Notes under the pieces: model-generated
Database searches by the model: none
What the model was told of the DNA's origin: nothing
Seen by the model: only the letters and a program-made list of their open reading frames with translations
In this document: piece by piece, positions 10,285 through 20,100 of the stretch
How the letters are laid out: each line of letters starts with the position of its first letter
How positions within the stretch are numbered: the stretch's first letter is position 1
Translations under genes and position numbers: made by a program
Assembly (NCBI GenBank): GCA_030068145.1
Contig: JAPJBO010001131.1
Coordinates: 1 to 64,000 of the forward strand
Reading direction: 5' to 3'
DNA length: 64,000 bases
Source of the DNA: Diplonema papillatum
Taxonomy: Eukaryota > Euglenozoa > Diplonemea > Diplonemida > Diplonemidae

Positions 10285-10302
10285 CCCACAACCCCTTCTC
10301 CA

Positions 10303-11768
10303 AGAAACAGAGGAAAAAGAAAAAAAAAATCACCGATTCAAGGTCGTTCCTTCCGGTGGTCAGGCTTGTTCAGGGGACAATCAGGCGTACCCAGACAGCC
10401 CAGGACCAGCAGGCTCACCTGGACAGGTCGTGCATTTTTTTCAAGGACCGGCAACAAAATTTGACGTGAACACGGCTACCGACGCGGGGGTCTTTTTGTC
10501 CAAGAAGGATATTGGACGAGAACCACTTCCATAGCACCCAACGAGGGAAGCTCTTCCGGCCGTATGAAACCTTGCCGTCAGCCCGCGACGAAGGTGTTGC
10601 AACGTTGTGAGGGAGCGTAGAGGTTTGTGTGTTGCCGCCAGTGCGTCATGCATGTTCGTTAGGAAATTATTGTATCGAAAGCATGTGGGCCTGTAGCCAG
10701 ACGTGGAGAAGGAATGGGCCTGCCAGGAACGTACCAGGAGCGCGTAACGCAAGAGAAGAACCGTTGTTCGAACACAAAACGTCGAAAGACACCAATCTGT
10801 ACGCCCATGCGGCATCGTAGGAAACACAAAAAAAGCTTGTAGCTTTTTCATCTTCGCCAGCTTGATGTCGCAAGACAACATTGCATAGGATGCAGCTGGG
10901 TGTCCTAGCTTTCGGCGGTCGTATTTGGTGTTTCCATCGAGCACGAAGCTGCAACGCCGATCCCTTGCGCAGGCGGGAATCCTTCGGGCGAGGAGGGAGG
11001 TGGAGACCAGCCAGCAGAAGCTGGGGTGAAAGAGGGTGTGTCCGAGTCACACCCGAAAAGCAGGCGGGACTCCACCAAGTATGAATGCAGCTTCACGAGC
11101 TCACGAAAAGCAGCAACTTGGTCTCGCTTCAAGTCTAAACCCAGCTCGCGTTCCGTTGTATTCGGTGAACGACCCTTCGACAATGCTGCTTGTCTCGGTG
11201 AGGAAGAGCCGACATCGAAGGATCGATAGCAACGTCGCTAGTGAACGCTTGACTGCCACAAGCCGGCTATCCCTGTGGTAAGCTTTCAGTTTCCGGCTGC
11301 GTCCCTTGAACAGTCGCGAGAGAGGTTACTGATGGTGAGAGACAGAAGGGAATTCTGCTTACTGGTCTGCTTTTGTTCGCTGGCGTAAAGTCTGCGAGAT
11401 ACTTGTTGGTACAGTGACTGCAAGAAAGAACGAAGAGAAATTAAACCATCAAGGGTAAGCCTATCGCCAGGGCTTACGCGGCTCTTTTGTCTTGGAGCTA
11501 AATACCTGCTGAAAATCAGTACGTAGGGTCAGGCAGAAAAGAAATAGAGCATAGGTCTCACCCACTCACCTGCCAGTGTTGCATGTCTTTGCCTCTGCCT
11601 CCTCTCCGGCCTCAACCCTCCAGTGTCGTGGTGGTAAGCAACAGCAGGATCTGCTGACCGGAATCCCCGGTACTGCGGTTGATTCCCCAGATGAATCTGC
11701 AGAGAAGATAGGACGTGCTGATAACGTACCGATTTCAGCACGTGCACACGTACTGATTCAGCATGTGT
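10303..11768. other. Unassigned region
   Basis: No confident gene. The longest frame is minus-strand 10441-10944 (167 codons), which overlaps plus-strand frames and has no recognised motif. A segment at 11036-11071 ('cgagtcacacccgaaaagc') recurs at 47208-47240. The (A)n at 10318-10330 may be the end of a small retroposon. Confidence 0.35.
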
Positions 11769-11851
11769 ACAAGAACACATTCGACGAAGGGCACCCGGAG
11801 ACTCTAAAATCCCGGATTCTCAAGCGAATTATAACTCTAAAATTAACGTGC
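11769..11851 (+). repeat. Dispersed tail repeat family G, copy
   Basis: A ~70-80 bp segment with 'cacattcgacgaagggcacc', 'cggagactctaaaat' and 'ctcaagcgaattataactct'. Related copies lie at 19628-19698, 29976-30045, 38037-38107, 44765-44817 and 55517-55570. It often follows retroelement coding remnants, so it is probably the 3' untranslated tail of one or more non-LTR families. Confidence 0.65.
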
Positions 11852-12135
11852 TGAAATCAGTACGCTCAGCATGCTGAACGTAAGGCCTGCCTATCGCGAA
11901 CATTGCGTAGGGGCAAGATGACAATACCCGTCCTGAGGACTTACGGAAATAAGCTTGTCTGGACAAGGTCACGGGGAAGGGAGGGTGGGGCTCCCTCTTC
12001 TCGTCCAACGACACCACCTGGTTCTTGGGCGGCTTGACGACTGCGCTGGTTCCGTCGAAACTCTGCTTTTAAGTATCCTTTTCGACTTCCCCTTCGTCCT
12101 GGACGAAGGAGGTGCGTTGCTAGAGAAGTCACAGC
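11852..12135. other. Unassigned spacer before the ATGCAT satellite
   Basis: No gene. Long frames on both strands continue into the satellite and are artefacts of its stop-free composition. Confidence 0.4.
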
Positions 12136-12590
12136 CATGCATAGCCGTATGCATACGCATGCATACGTATGCATACGCATGCATACGTATGCATAGCCGT
12201 ATGCATACGTATGCATAGCCGTATGCATAGCCGTATGCATACGCATGCATACGTATGCATACGCATGCATACGTATGCATGCGTATGCATACGTATGCAT
12301 AGCCGTATGCATACGCATGCATACGTATGCATAGCCGTATGCATACGCATGCATACGTATGCATACGCATGCATACGTATGCATAGCCGTATGCATACGC
12401 ATGCATACGTATGCATAGCCGTATGCATACGTATGCATACGTATGCATACGTATGCATACGTATGCATAGCCGTATGCATACGCATGCATACGTATGCAT
12501 AGCCGTATGCATACGCATGCATACGTATGCATAGCCGTATGCATACGCATGCATACGTATGCATAGCCGTATGCAGCGCCGTATGCGTAT
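12136..12590. repeat. Palindromic ATGCAT satellite (~455 bp)
   Basis: An uninterrupted array built from 'atgcat' alternating with 'acgc', 'acgt' and 'agccgt' linkers. Many units are perfect palindromes, such as 'atgcatacgtatgcat', so both strands read alike and the tract could form cruciforms. The tract keeps several frames open on both strands, producing spurious Met-His-Thr-Tyr-rich proteins up to 291 residues. A degenerate end continues to about 12640. Confidence 0.93.
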
Positions 12591-12640
12591 GCGTATGCAG
12601 GTTTGGGTGCATAGGCGTGTGCAGCCGTATGCAGCCACCA

Positions 12641-13471
12641 CAGCCCTAGCCAGCCCGGATCATACCCGCACGTGTGATTTCGGAGCGGCACACTTCGTGT
12701 GGCTACACCACATATTCCTCCTTTTGAGATGTCGCAACTGGCAAGCCTCCTCCAGTATTTCCTACAAAGCAGGTGCTTTGAAAAAGAAATACTCGACGTA
12801 GCTGCTTTGTTCTTCGCTTGCACCACCGTGTGTTGTTTTCTCACTCAGGACTTTGAGCTGTCGTGTTTGTGTGACTACCGCATCGAAAACAAATAAAAAG
12901 ACCCCATCCCGTCTCAACCGACTGACCAAAAAAAAGAGGGGGAAAAAGCACAAAGAAAAAAACGGCGAATCAAGTTGCGTTTTTGTTCGAGCGATCTCAT
13001 TCGCCAGAGAGCAACTCACCGAGGGGGTGTGTGTGTGTGTGTTCGTGTTTTCTCCACTTGCCCTCTCATTATTTGATCGGCCACAGTCGCAGCGGCGCGC
13101 CGAAGAATCTGCAGACGACCGTCCCTGCATATCGGGTAATGGATAGGTGTGAAGGTCTGGGAGCTGAACATGTGCAAGAGGGGGAGATGCTCCGTTAGGC
13201 TATACCCGCCATCCGTTTTTTTTTGTCGTATAAGATCGCAGATCTTAGAAGATTCATATATCCGACGAATACCTAACACTCGTTACAAGGTTAAATAACC
13301 CCGTCGCTATCCCGAACACATCGTAACTTCACCCCTCGCTTTTGAGACGATTGTGACAGGCACACCGAATCACTGCCTGACCTTTCTACTTTCGATTTAT
13401 GCATCATCCACGACGGTGAAGACGAAGCAGCATACGGAGCCAGTATACGCAGTAGGAGGAGGATGTATTAT
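12641..13471. repeat. B/B' retroposon pieces and unassigned sequence
   Basis: 12745-12783 is the 3' end of family B' and 12789-12876 the 5' part of family B, both plus strand. A GT run lies at 13026-13045. Positions 13216-13290 ('agatcgcagatcttagaag') recur near 43826-43880. No gene is recognised. Confidence 0.5.
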
Positions 13472-13598
13472 TAGCCACATGCAATGTGTGAGGAACCTGA
13501 ACCGCCCAAGTAGGACCTTCTGATCATGATCATTTGCCAAATTTTCCACCTGAAACCACGTCCAGGATTTGGGCTCAGGGTGGTGCGGTCAACGAAAA
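13472..13598 (+). repeat. Dispersed repeat family C, copy 2
   Basis: Runs from 'tagccacatgcaatgtgtga' to 'gtgcggtcaacgaaaa' and is nearly identical to 5104-5232. Confidence 0.85.
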
Positions 13599-13724
13599 AC
13601 AATTCCCTTCCCTCATTGTGATAACCAGGAACCACCTCCTTAGCGAGCATACTTATTACAGCTAAAAAGGAACGCTGGCAGCGGTTTGACATGACGCGTA
13701 CAGGTCAAATTGCACAAACAAAAA

Positions 13725-14317
13725 ACGATGTCCCCACTGCCACACACGCACAACAACCACCGGCATCAAACTGAAGGGAAAACAAGGATTACGGACGCAC
13801 CTACGTTACTGCAAGAAAACCACCCAGAACTAAGTCAGAAGCAGAAACAACGCTGCGAAGCACCACCCAGAAACGAGAGAGATGTCCCTACTGCCACAGC
13901 GACGGACGAACCGTGGGGAAACCACTCTCAAAAGTCTACGCCACCATAAGCCCTGGTGCAAAAAGAAGCACTGTAAACGACGCACAGCAACGACGACTCC
14001 ATCAGACGAATAACCTCACTAACCACGGGTACCCAGAGTGCCTCAACTGTGGCGAGCAACGAACAGTTTTACCCTGCAAATCTACCCAAAAAAGAAACCT
14101 TATATTAGGCGGAAACAACCCGCACCACATGACGCGCCGCAAGCGTCACGAAACCCAAGCACTCCTCTACGAGAAAATACATAAAAACGCGGACAACAGA
14201 CCGGTACGGGCTACAAGGCAACCCCCTGCTCAACTTGTAGAACGTGGGGGGCCCAAGACTACACTCCACGAAGGAATGGACTTGGTGTCAGTCACAAACA
14301 GTCCCGGACATGGCTAG
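13725..14317 (+). pseudogene. Decayed copy of the C2H2 zinc-finger retroelement ORF
   Basis: This is a broken relative of the 3' half of the element at 28.0-29.9 kb. Three fingers can be traced: CPHCHTRTTTTG...KGKQGLRTHLRYC from about 13730, CPYCHSDGRTVGKPL from about 13870, and ECLNCGEQRTV from about 14036. One base is missing after 'GKPL' compared with the 29.48-kb copy, so the second finger is split over two frames. The following sequence to 14317 corresponds to 29.7-29.9 kb, including the segment about polypyrimidine 'ctcaacttgta'. It cannot make an intact protein. Confidence 0.7.
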
Positions 14318-14397
14318 CCATAGCCCAGAACGAAAGCGTGCACCAAATATACACCAAATATACAACCCGTAACCATATGCACGGTGGATAGGGTACT

Positions 14398-14470
14398 GGT
14401 CATTGACCGCACCCATGCGGTCATTGACCGCACCCGTGCGGTCATTGACCGCAACATTGCGGTCAATAAC
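14398..14470. repeat. Short array of GCGGTCATTGACCGC palindromes, locus 1
   Basis: Three or more copies of the 15-bp palindrome 'gcggtcattgaccgc' (7-bp arms around one base), spaced by 'acc' or 'aca' linkers, followed by a partial one. The same word forms a second array at 17218-17325. Confidence 0.8.
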
Positions 14471-15805
14471 CGGTACTTATGACAGTTTGCAAGGTAAAAT
14501 AGGCAGGAAAGTGTACCCACGCAAGGCCTAATTCTCGAAGTACGCACTTACAACTATACGTACCCCCCCCGTGTAAGTGGCTCACCCTTTTTATCCGTGA
14601 AAGCGTCTCAAACCGACCTCGCAGAGGAGTGAGACACTTTCACGGGCAGCTGACAGTTTTTTGATTGGCAACGAGCCTGGTGGTGAAGCTCTCTCAAACG
14701 ATGCGACGGTGAGCCCGTGCGAAGAAAGACACGGGACGCCACGCACTTTCCATCGTAACAGACGATGTAAAACCCAAGGTTGACTGTCGACCTTTGCAAA
14801 CTCTTCGATGCAACGAGTGCCTCCAGTCTCGCAAACAGTTGTGTCCGGCGTACACAAAAATTAGTGTGGCGTCCACTACTATGCGAACAGATGATTTCAA
14901 CAGGAAGGCAGCCTTTGCAAATAGCACAATATCTCTTCAACGAGAGAAAGTGCGAACAAAGGCTGCGAGCGCACAAACGAAGGCAAGTTGTCGACAAAGA
15001 TTCTACTTGTCGACAGCGGAGTCGCAAACTTTGCCGTCGTCAGCTCGGCAAAGAAGATGTGCTGCGGGACATCTCTACGGGGCCCACATCGCCATGGAGT
15101 TTCTGCTCTTCGTATTGTCTGACGAGAACTGCCCAGAAGAAAGGGAAAAGTAAGAACACGTCTTTGTAACTGATATCACTAGCGCAAGGGAATGTTGAGT
15201 GACTGCCTTAACCCGGGAAACGAGCTTGGGCGAGGTCACCTTCCATCCACCACAACGCCAGTGAGAAAATTCCTCACCGTAAGTACAATCGAATCGAGCA
15301 TCAGCGCCAATCATGGTCAGCGGATTGAGGGAACCGATTACTGACTCGGTTTCCACATGAGGGAACAACGTTGCTCGCCACGTATCGTCAAAGCGACAAA
15401 GAGCACACCCGGAATGCTACCTGAAGCAGCAGAAGACAAGCAACATCAGAGACCCGCAACATCAACATTAAAGCCAGCGGCGAGGGTCAAGAAGACGGCA
15501 CTGACGCGAGCGAAGAAGCGGACGAACTCTGCGTCGGAGCCGACAACAAAACGGCGTAGAAGAGCGCCCATCGAAGCGCGGCCATCGCCCGAGGGGGCTA
15601 AAGAGGCGAAAACATGACACATCACGTGCGAACCGGCGATGCAGATTATCGCTACAGATTCTTGCATGCTATCACAAATCTCTTTTCAGCTGCGTCTCCA
15701 AGACTCCCATCGTCTCCTCGCCGCCGCGGAAAATTGGCCTCATCTCGTAGCCCGTTGGGCTCCCCGGCGTCGGCCGTCCTACTGGGAATTGGAAGAAATA
15801 GGACT
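14471..15805. other. Unassigned region with basic frame
   Basis: Frames at 14780-15169 and 14608-15027 (minus) overlap and show no known motif. The frame 15357-15617 encodes an 86-residue Lys/Arg/Pro/Ala-rich protein resembling the basic tails of retroelement ORFs, or a short nuclear protein; neither can be supported further. Confidence 0.3.
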
Positions 15806-16259
15806 TCAGGTCCCGAGCAGTTGTTGGTACTCGTGGCCCGGGAAAAGCAGGAGGTTCGGGCCCGAGATCCCATCGAGGTGCCGCAGCACGATGCGGACAG
15901 AGGAGCGGCAACGAGTCCGCACCGCCCCTTGCCACATCAAAGCCTGGGCGGCGGCCGTCGGCCAAGCTCCCCAGGCAGTGATCTGGTCTGCCAGGTTCTT
16001 CGGTGGCGACGGCACCGAGTCCAGAAAAACCTGAAAACTCGTTAACACGGTCCGGGTGGCAGCTGAGTGATGGCCGCCGCACCCAAGCTGCGCCATGTAC
16101 TGCGCCATCTGCAGGGGGTCGTCGGTGTTCACCCCTGAGACCGATAAAGCTGTCCCCTTTGGCTCTGATCTTCACCCGTCGATGAAGATTCGGAGGACGA
16201 GAGCGTTGACGGGTTTGCGTTGACGACCAAAGTGAACTGGGTGCGGATGAGCAGGACAA
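15806..16259 (-). pseudogene. LINE-type ORF1 fragment, related to the intronic element
   Basis: The minus-strand frame ending at 15806 reads ...DDPLQMAQYMAQLG... and then ...AAAQALMWQGAVRT..., which aligns in order and spacing with the minus-strand frame at 31461-31736 (...GEEMAQYLQRMG... and ...GIWEANAAHRGTVKRW...). In the 31-kb copy this segment lies just before an apparent endonuclease domain. I therefore read it as an ORF1/linker fragment of the same retrotransposon family, interrupted by stops and frameshifts. Confidence 0.45.
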
Positions 16260-17217
16260 GAAAGAAAGGTGCTGGGAAATACAAGCTCTGGGAGGCCTTT
16301 ATCCTCTTCTGCCAGACGAGTCGAGGAGTCGCCTCGCTCGCGGCTGGGAACGGATCTACCTGGAAAACAGTAGAAAGTGTGTTCTATGCCCGTCCCTGTC
16401 GGGCTCCTGGAGCGCTCCGGGGCTGAGCCCCGGGCACCGACCAGCCCCGGGGCTCCCTGCTCCGAGAGCCACGGACAACAGGCCCAAGTGTCGAGGCATG
16501 GGCGTCGGGCCCTACGGTGGCGGTGGTCGCCTGTTGCTGATGGGCGACAATGGGCCTATGGGGTGCCCCTAAACATCATGGCGTCCGTGCTGGCGGAGAA
16601 CAAAGCGGCGGTGTGTGTCCTCGACGACCCGCTCAATGAAAGAGCGTGAGTAGGATGATGGCTGTCCTCAGGAGGAGTCGCCGGACCCACGGCGGACGAA
16701 GCCGCCGGGCGTGAAGGAGTTCAGGACGATCTTCGATGCCGTCCATGACCACGGCGCTGCTCCGCAGATTCTGAGCGAGTTTCTGGCGCTGCTTAGAACC
16801 TCGAGTATGCGGGCGTCCAGGGCGCACAAGGTTCTTGACGTATGAGGCCATAAATTTGGTGGCTCCGCTCGCGCCCCGACTACTTGGCACAGATCGGAGC
16901 GAGCGGCCAGGCGAGTCCTGGTCAAGACCGCGGCACTCCAACGTCTACAACTTCGAAGCCATCTAAACTTTACAGGTGCAGGTGTGTCACCCGCAAAGTG
17001 GACTGCACAGTTCACCCGGTGCTGGAGCACACCGTGTGATTGTGACCGCAGAAATCCCACCAAAAAGCTCTGTATGTGACACCCAACATACCTTTTCTCC
17101 AACCAGCGTTTCTGACCCCCGAAACGCAGAAGCACGTTTACCAGAAAAGAGAGAGACCGAGACCGGGTGATTTTCAACCCAAAAAGGCAGGAATCCTTGT
17201 GGCTTACCACAGGATGC
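16260..17217 (+). other. Possible coding fragments, unassigned
   Basis: Plus-strand frames at 16377-16649 and, without an ATG, 16650-16840 (includes VKEFRTIFDAVHDHGAAP) look protein-like in composition but match nothing recognised. Several stops separate them. They may be further retroelement remains. Confidence 0.3.
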
Positions 17218-17325
17218 GTTCAATGACCGCAACATTGCGGTCATTGACCGCAATGTTGCGGTCATTGACCGCAAGGGTGCGGTCATTGACCGCAAGGTAT
17301 GCAGTCAATGACCGCATAACTTTCT
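17218..17325. repeat. Array of GCGGTCATTGACCGC palindromes, locus 2
   Basis: About five copies of the 15-bp palindrome in two linker contexts ('aacatt' and 'aaggt'), continuing with degenerate units to 17360. It ends beside 'tgggtcaatgccaaac' and a poly-C run of about 22 bases, which matches the outer end of the foldback element at 18.96-19.60 kb. Confidence 0.8.
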
Positions 17326-17519
17326 CAGCTGACCGGTCAAACATGCGGTCATGACCATGACCGGTCCACCGTGTGGGTCAATGCCAAACCCCCCCCCCCC
17401 CCCCCCCCCCCCGAGAGACTCGTATGTGTCCGTGGCTTAAAGGACCGAAACACGGCGCGGACGGGACCAGTGCGGTGTTGAGCACATACCCATTCCAAGC
17501 ACGTTCTTGCAATCCCCCC

Positions 17520-17960
17520 GAGAGACTCTTTCCACCCCCGGCCGAGGTTTTTTACCCCCGGGTTAAAAAGAGATTTTCGGGGGGTGGAAAAAGATTTTCC
17601 GGGGGTGGAAAGAGATTTTCGGGGGTAAAAAACAGCTCGGGGGTAGAAAGAGATTTCCCCGGGGGCAGGAAGAGATTTTCCCGGGGATGGAAAGAGATTT
17701 TACGGGGGTGGAAAGAGATTTCCCGGGGGTGGAAAGAGATTTGGGGGGGTGGGAAGAGATTTTCCGGGGGTGGAAATTTTGGTGAAAATTCTTAACTTTT
17801 TTTGGATTTTTTTGTTGTAGTGCCTCATCAATCGGGGGGTCGTGTGGGGATCATACTGTGGTCATATTGGGGTATTGGGATCATGTTGGGTGCGTATATG
17901 AAGGTGGAAAGAGATTTCCCGGGGGTTGGAAATTTTGGTGAAAATTCTTAATTTTTTTGG
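17520..17960. repeat. G-rich array 'ggggtggaaagagatttcc'
   Basis: About 12 imperfect copies of a ~21-bp unit with G4-G6 runs; a second cluster lies at 18598-18690. Two copies of the flank 'gaaaattcttaactttttt' ... 'cctcatcaatcggggggtcg' (17778-17870 and 17938-18025) show that a larger block was duplicated. Closely spaced G runs could form quadruplexes. Confidence 0.75.
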
Positions 17961-18035
17961 ATTTTTTGTTAGTGTTTCCTCATCAATCGGGGGGTCGTAT
18001 GGGGATCATACTGTTGTCATAATGGTCATATTGGC

Positions 18036-18205
18036 GCAAACCCGCATACCCTAACCTGCAAACCCCGCAATCCCGTTCCCGCATACCCGCAAAAACCTGC
18101 AAACCCGTTCCCGCATACCCTACCCCGCAAACCCCGCAAACCCGCATACCCTAAACCCGCATACCCTAACCCGCAAACCCCGCAAACCCGCATACAAACC
18201 CGAGG
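18036..18205. repeat. CCCGCA/CCCTAA-rich degenerate repeat
   Basis: Alternating words 'cccgcataccctaa', 'cccgcaaacccc' and 'cccgttcccgcatac'. Words equal to plant/algal-type telomere units (CCCTAAA, CCCTAA) occur within it but are not tandem, so this is telomere-like rather than a telomere. Confidence 0.6.
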
Positions 18206-18960
18206 CTGGAACTGTTTTGCAAATACACACAGCAGATCAAAGAAGGGGGGGAAAGGTGGAAAATGCAGATCAAACGGGAGTAGAACGTGCACATGCTTAT
18301 CCGTCTCTTGACTTACTATTCCGTGTTCTGAAAGCTGTCGAGGGGCCCTCCATAGGTTCTCGCATGATTCGTTCGCCTTTGTAACACTATCCGTTTGTAG
18401 TACGCTTCGCAATTGTGTTCTTGCACTCTAGCCGAATGGCGGGTGGCGGATTTCCGCGCTCGGGCGCAAGACACAATTATGCTGCTTTTGCAGTGCAAGC
18501 CGAACCCGGTTCGCGACTTCGGTTGCGGTAAAGTGTTACAAAGTCTTCGGCTTTCAGATCCGGATACGCGTATGCAACAGATAGTTAGAGGTCACTTGAA
18601 GGAAAGAGATTTCCCGGGGGTGGAAAGAGATTTTGGGGGGTGGAAAGAGATTTTCCGGGGGTGGAAAACCTCGGCCGGGGGTGGAAAGACGCAAGTTCAA
18701 AAGATTTCCCATCCTCTTCAAGATAGGTAGCCGGAAGGCTCTCAAACTCGTTTAATGCGTCAGTGTAGTGCGCGTGCAGCCTAGGACATTTAGGAGCATC
18801 ACAGACCTGCTATTGACTCGCTCTTCCGCGCGCTATAAGTCGCGCGCAGTCCCCTTAGTAGTGCGCGTCTCGGGTAAGCAGCAAGCCGCCGATGCCAAAA
18901 GACACCCCCTACAACGACACGCCCACCTATTTAAGGGTCGAGATCTCGTTCGTTAGCATC
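18206..18960. other. Unassigned spacer
   Basis: Contains the second G-rich cluster (18598-18690) but no recognised gene. Confidence 0.35.
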
Positions 18961-19604
18961 ACCCCCCCCCCCCCTTGCACTTCTTCAGATCAAAAAAAAT
19001 CCAAGTCAAACCCGGGTATTTCTGGGCCCAGGATCACCCCAAAAACAACTTCTGAGTGTTATTTCCTACCAGATGGGCCACCGTGCCATGCATAGGAGCT
19101 CACAGACCCACACAGATGGGGGGTATGGTACCCCCACCCCCCCCCTCCCGCATGATCCATGAAGCCCCTAAATGTGTCTCAAACCCCCCGGCTGGTGCGG
19201 TGAACAGGCAGGAGTCTTGGGAGCTGGCAATGAGGAATCTGCACGTAAAAACAAGAGTCTCCGAGGCTAATTTGGTGCGCACATGGTCACCCGGAGCGGA
19301 ATCCGCTTTTCTTTCTCCAGGTGCTGACCCTTGCCGCCCATTCCCAGACCACAGTGGAAAATCTGAGAAAATGCCTGTTTTTGGCCCTATTGTGGATCAT
19401 GCGGGAGGGGGGGGTGGGGGTACCATACCCCCCATCTGTGTGGGTCTGTGAGCTCCTATGCATGGCACGGGGCCCATCTGGTAGGAAATAACACTCAGAA
19501 GTTGTTTTTGGGGTGATCCTGGGCCCAGAAATACCCGGGTTTGACTTGGATTTTTTTTGAGCTGAAGAAGTGCACAGGGGGGGGGGTTTGGCATTGACCC
19601 ATAT
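18961..19604. mobile_element. Foldback element with ~200-bp inverted arms
   Basis: The left arm 18961-19165 and right arm about 19390-19592 are near-perfect inverted repeats. They include 'ccaagtcaaacccgggtatt', 'acttctgagtgttatttcc' and 'gtgccatgcataggagctca'. Poly-C/poly-G tracts cap the outer ends. The spacer of ~220 bp has no motif. The outer right end ('tttggcattgaccca') is also present, inverted, at 17367-17384, suggesting a second end-copy. This is the structure of a non-autonomous foldback or MITE-like transposon. Confidence 0.75.
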
Positions 19605-19627
19605 AGCCTTTTCTTGCTCTAAGAGAA

Positions 19628-19698
19628 CCCATTCATGAACGGTCACACGGAGACCCTAAACCCCCGGAATTTTAAGCGTACTTTAACTCTAAAAAATG
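19628..19698 (+). repeat. Family G tail, copy
   Basis: Contains 'cattcatgaacggtcacacg' and 'cggagaccctaaac', matching 38037-38107 closely; the preceding 'ccttttcttgctctaagaga' is shared too. Confidence 0.7.
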
Positions 19699-19730
19699 GG
19701 CCTTGTGCCGAAACAGATTTAAGTAAACAT

Positions 19731-20006
19731 GGTACCAGGGAAAGCCTGCTACACGGAAGCCAAGCTGCACGTGTTCGGCGGTACTGCAGAGCCACGGGCC
19801 TACGGGTCAAGTGGCTACCGACTTCCAAACTAAAGCATCAAGTGGCGCACCTTGGGGCTTGGCGCTTGCGCTGAACACAAGCTCGCCGAGACGGTCAGCC
19901 ACAGGGCAGAGCGGACGGGGTTGTAGCACTGTGCTGCCTCCGACCCAAGCTTTGCAAGCTGTGGTTGACCGTCACGTTCCTGGACCAGGAGCGGCCTTTT
20001 TCTTCC
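19731..20006 (+). mobile_element. Retroposon family A, copy A3
   Basis: Full body from 'ggtaccagggaaagcctgct' to 'gagcggcctttttcttcc'. Lacks the long pyrimidine tail and has no obvious target-site duplication. Confidence 0.8.
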
Positions 20007-20100
20007 GGGCCAGAGAAGCGCAAACGGAAACGGAAACGCCTTACCTCTGGACTCTAATACCCTGGGTCAGGGGTCTGTAGTGAGAAGAAATTCACTTCGG

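Noticed and set aside
11941-12844. Minus and plus frames of up to 291 codons through the ATGCAT satellite
   Set aside because: The protein is only Met/His/Thr/Tyr/Cys/Arg repeats, frames are open on both strands, and the cause is the stop-free palindromic repeat.
18036-18205. True telomere repeat
   Set aside because: CCCTAA words are scattered within a different repeat, not tandem, and the locus is internal.
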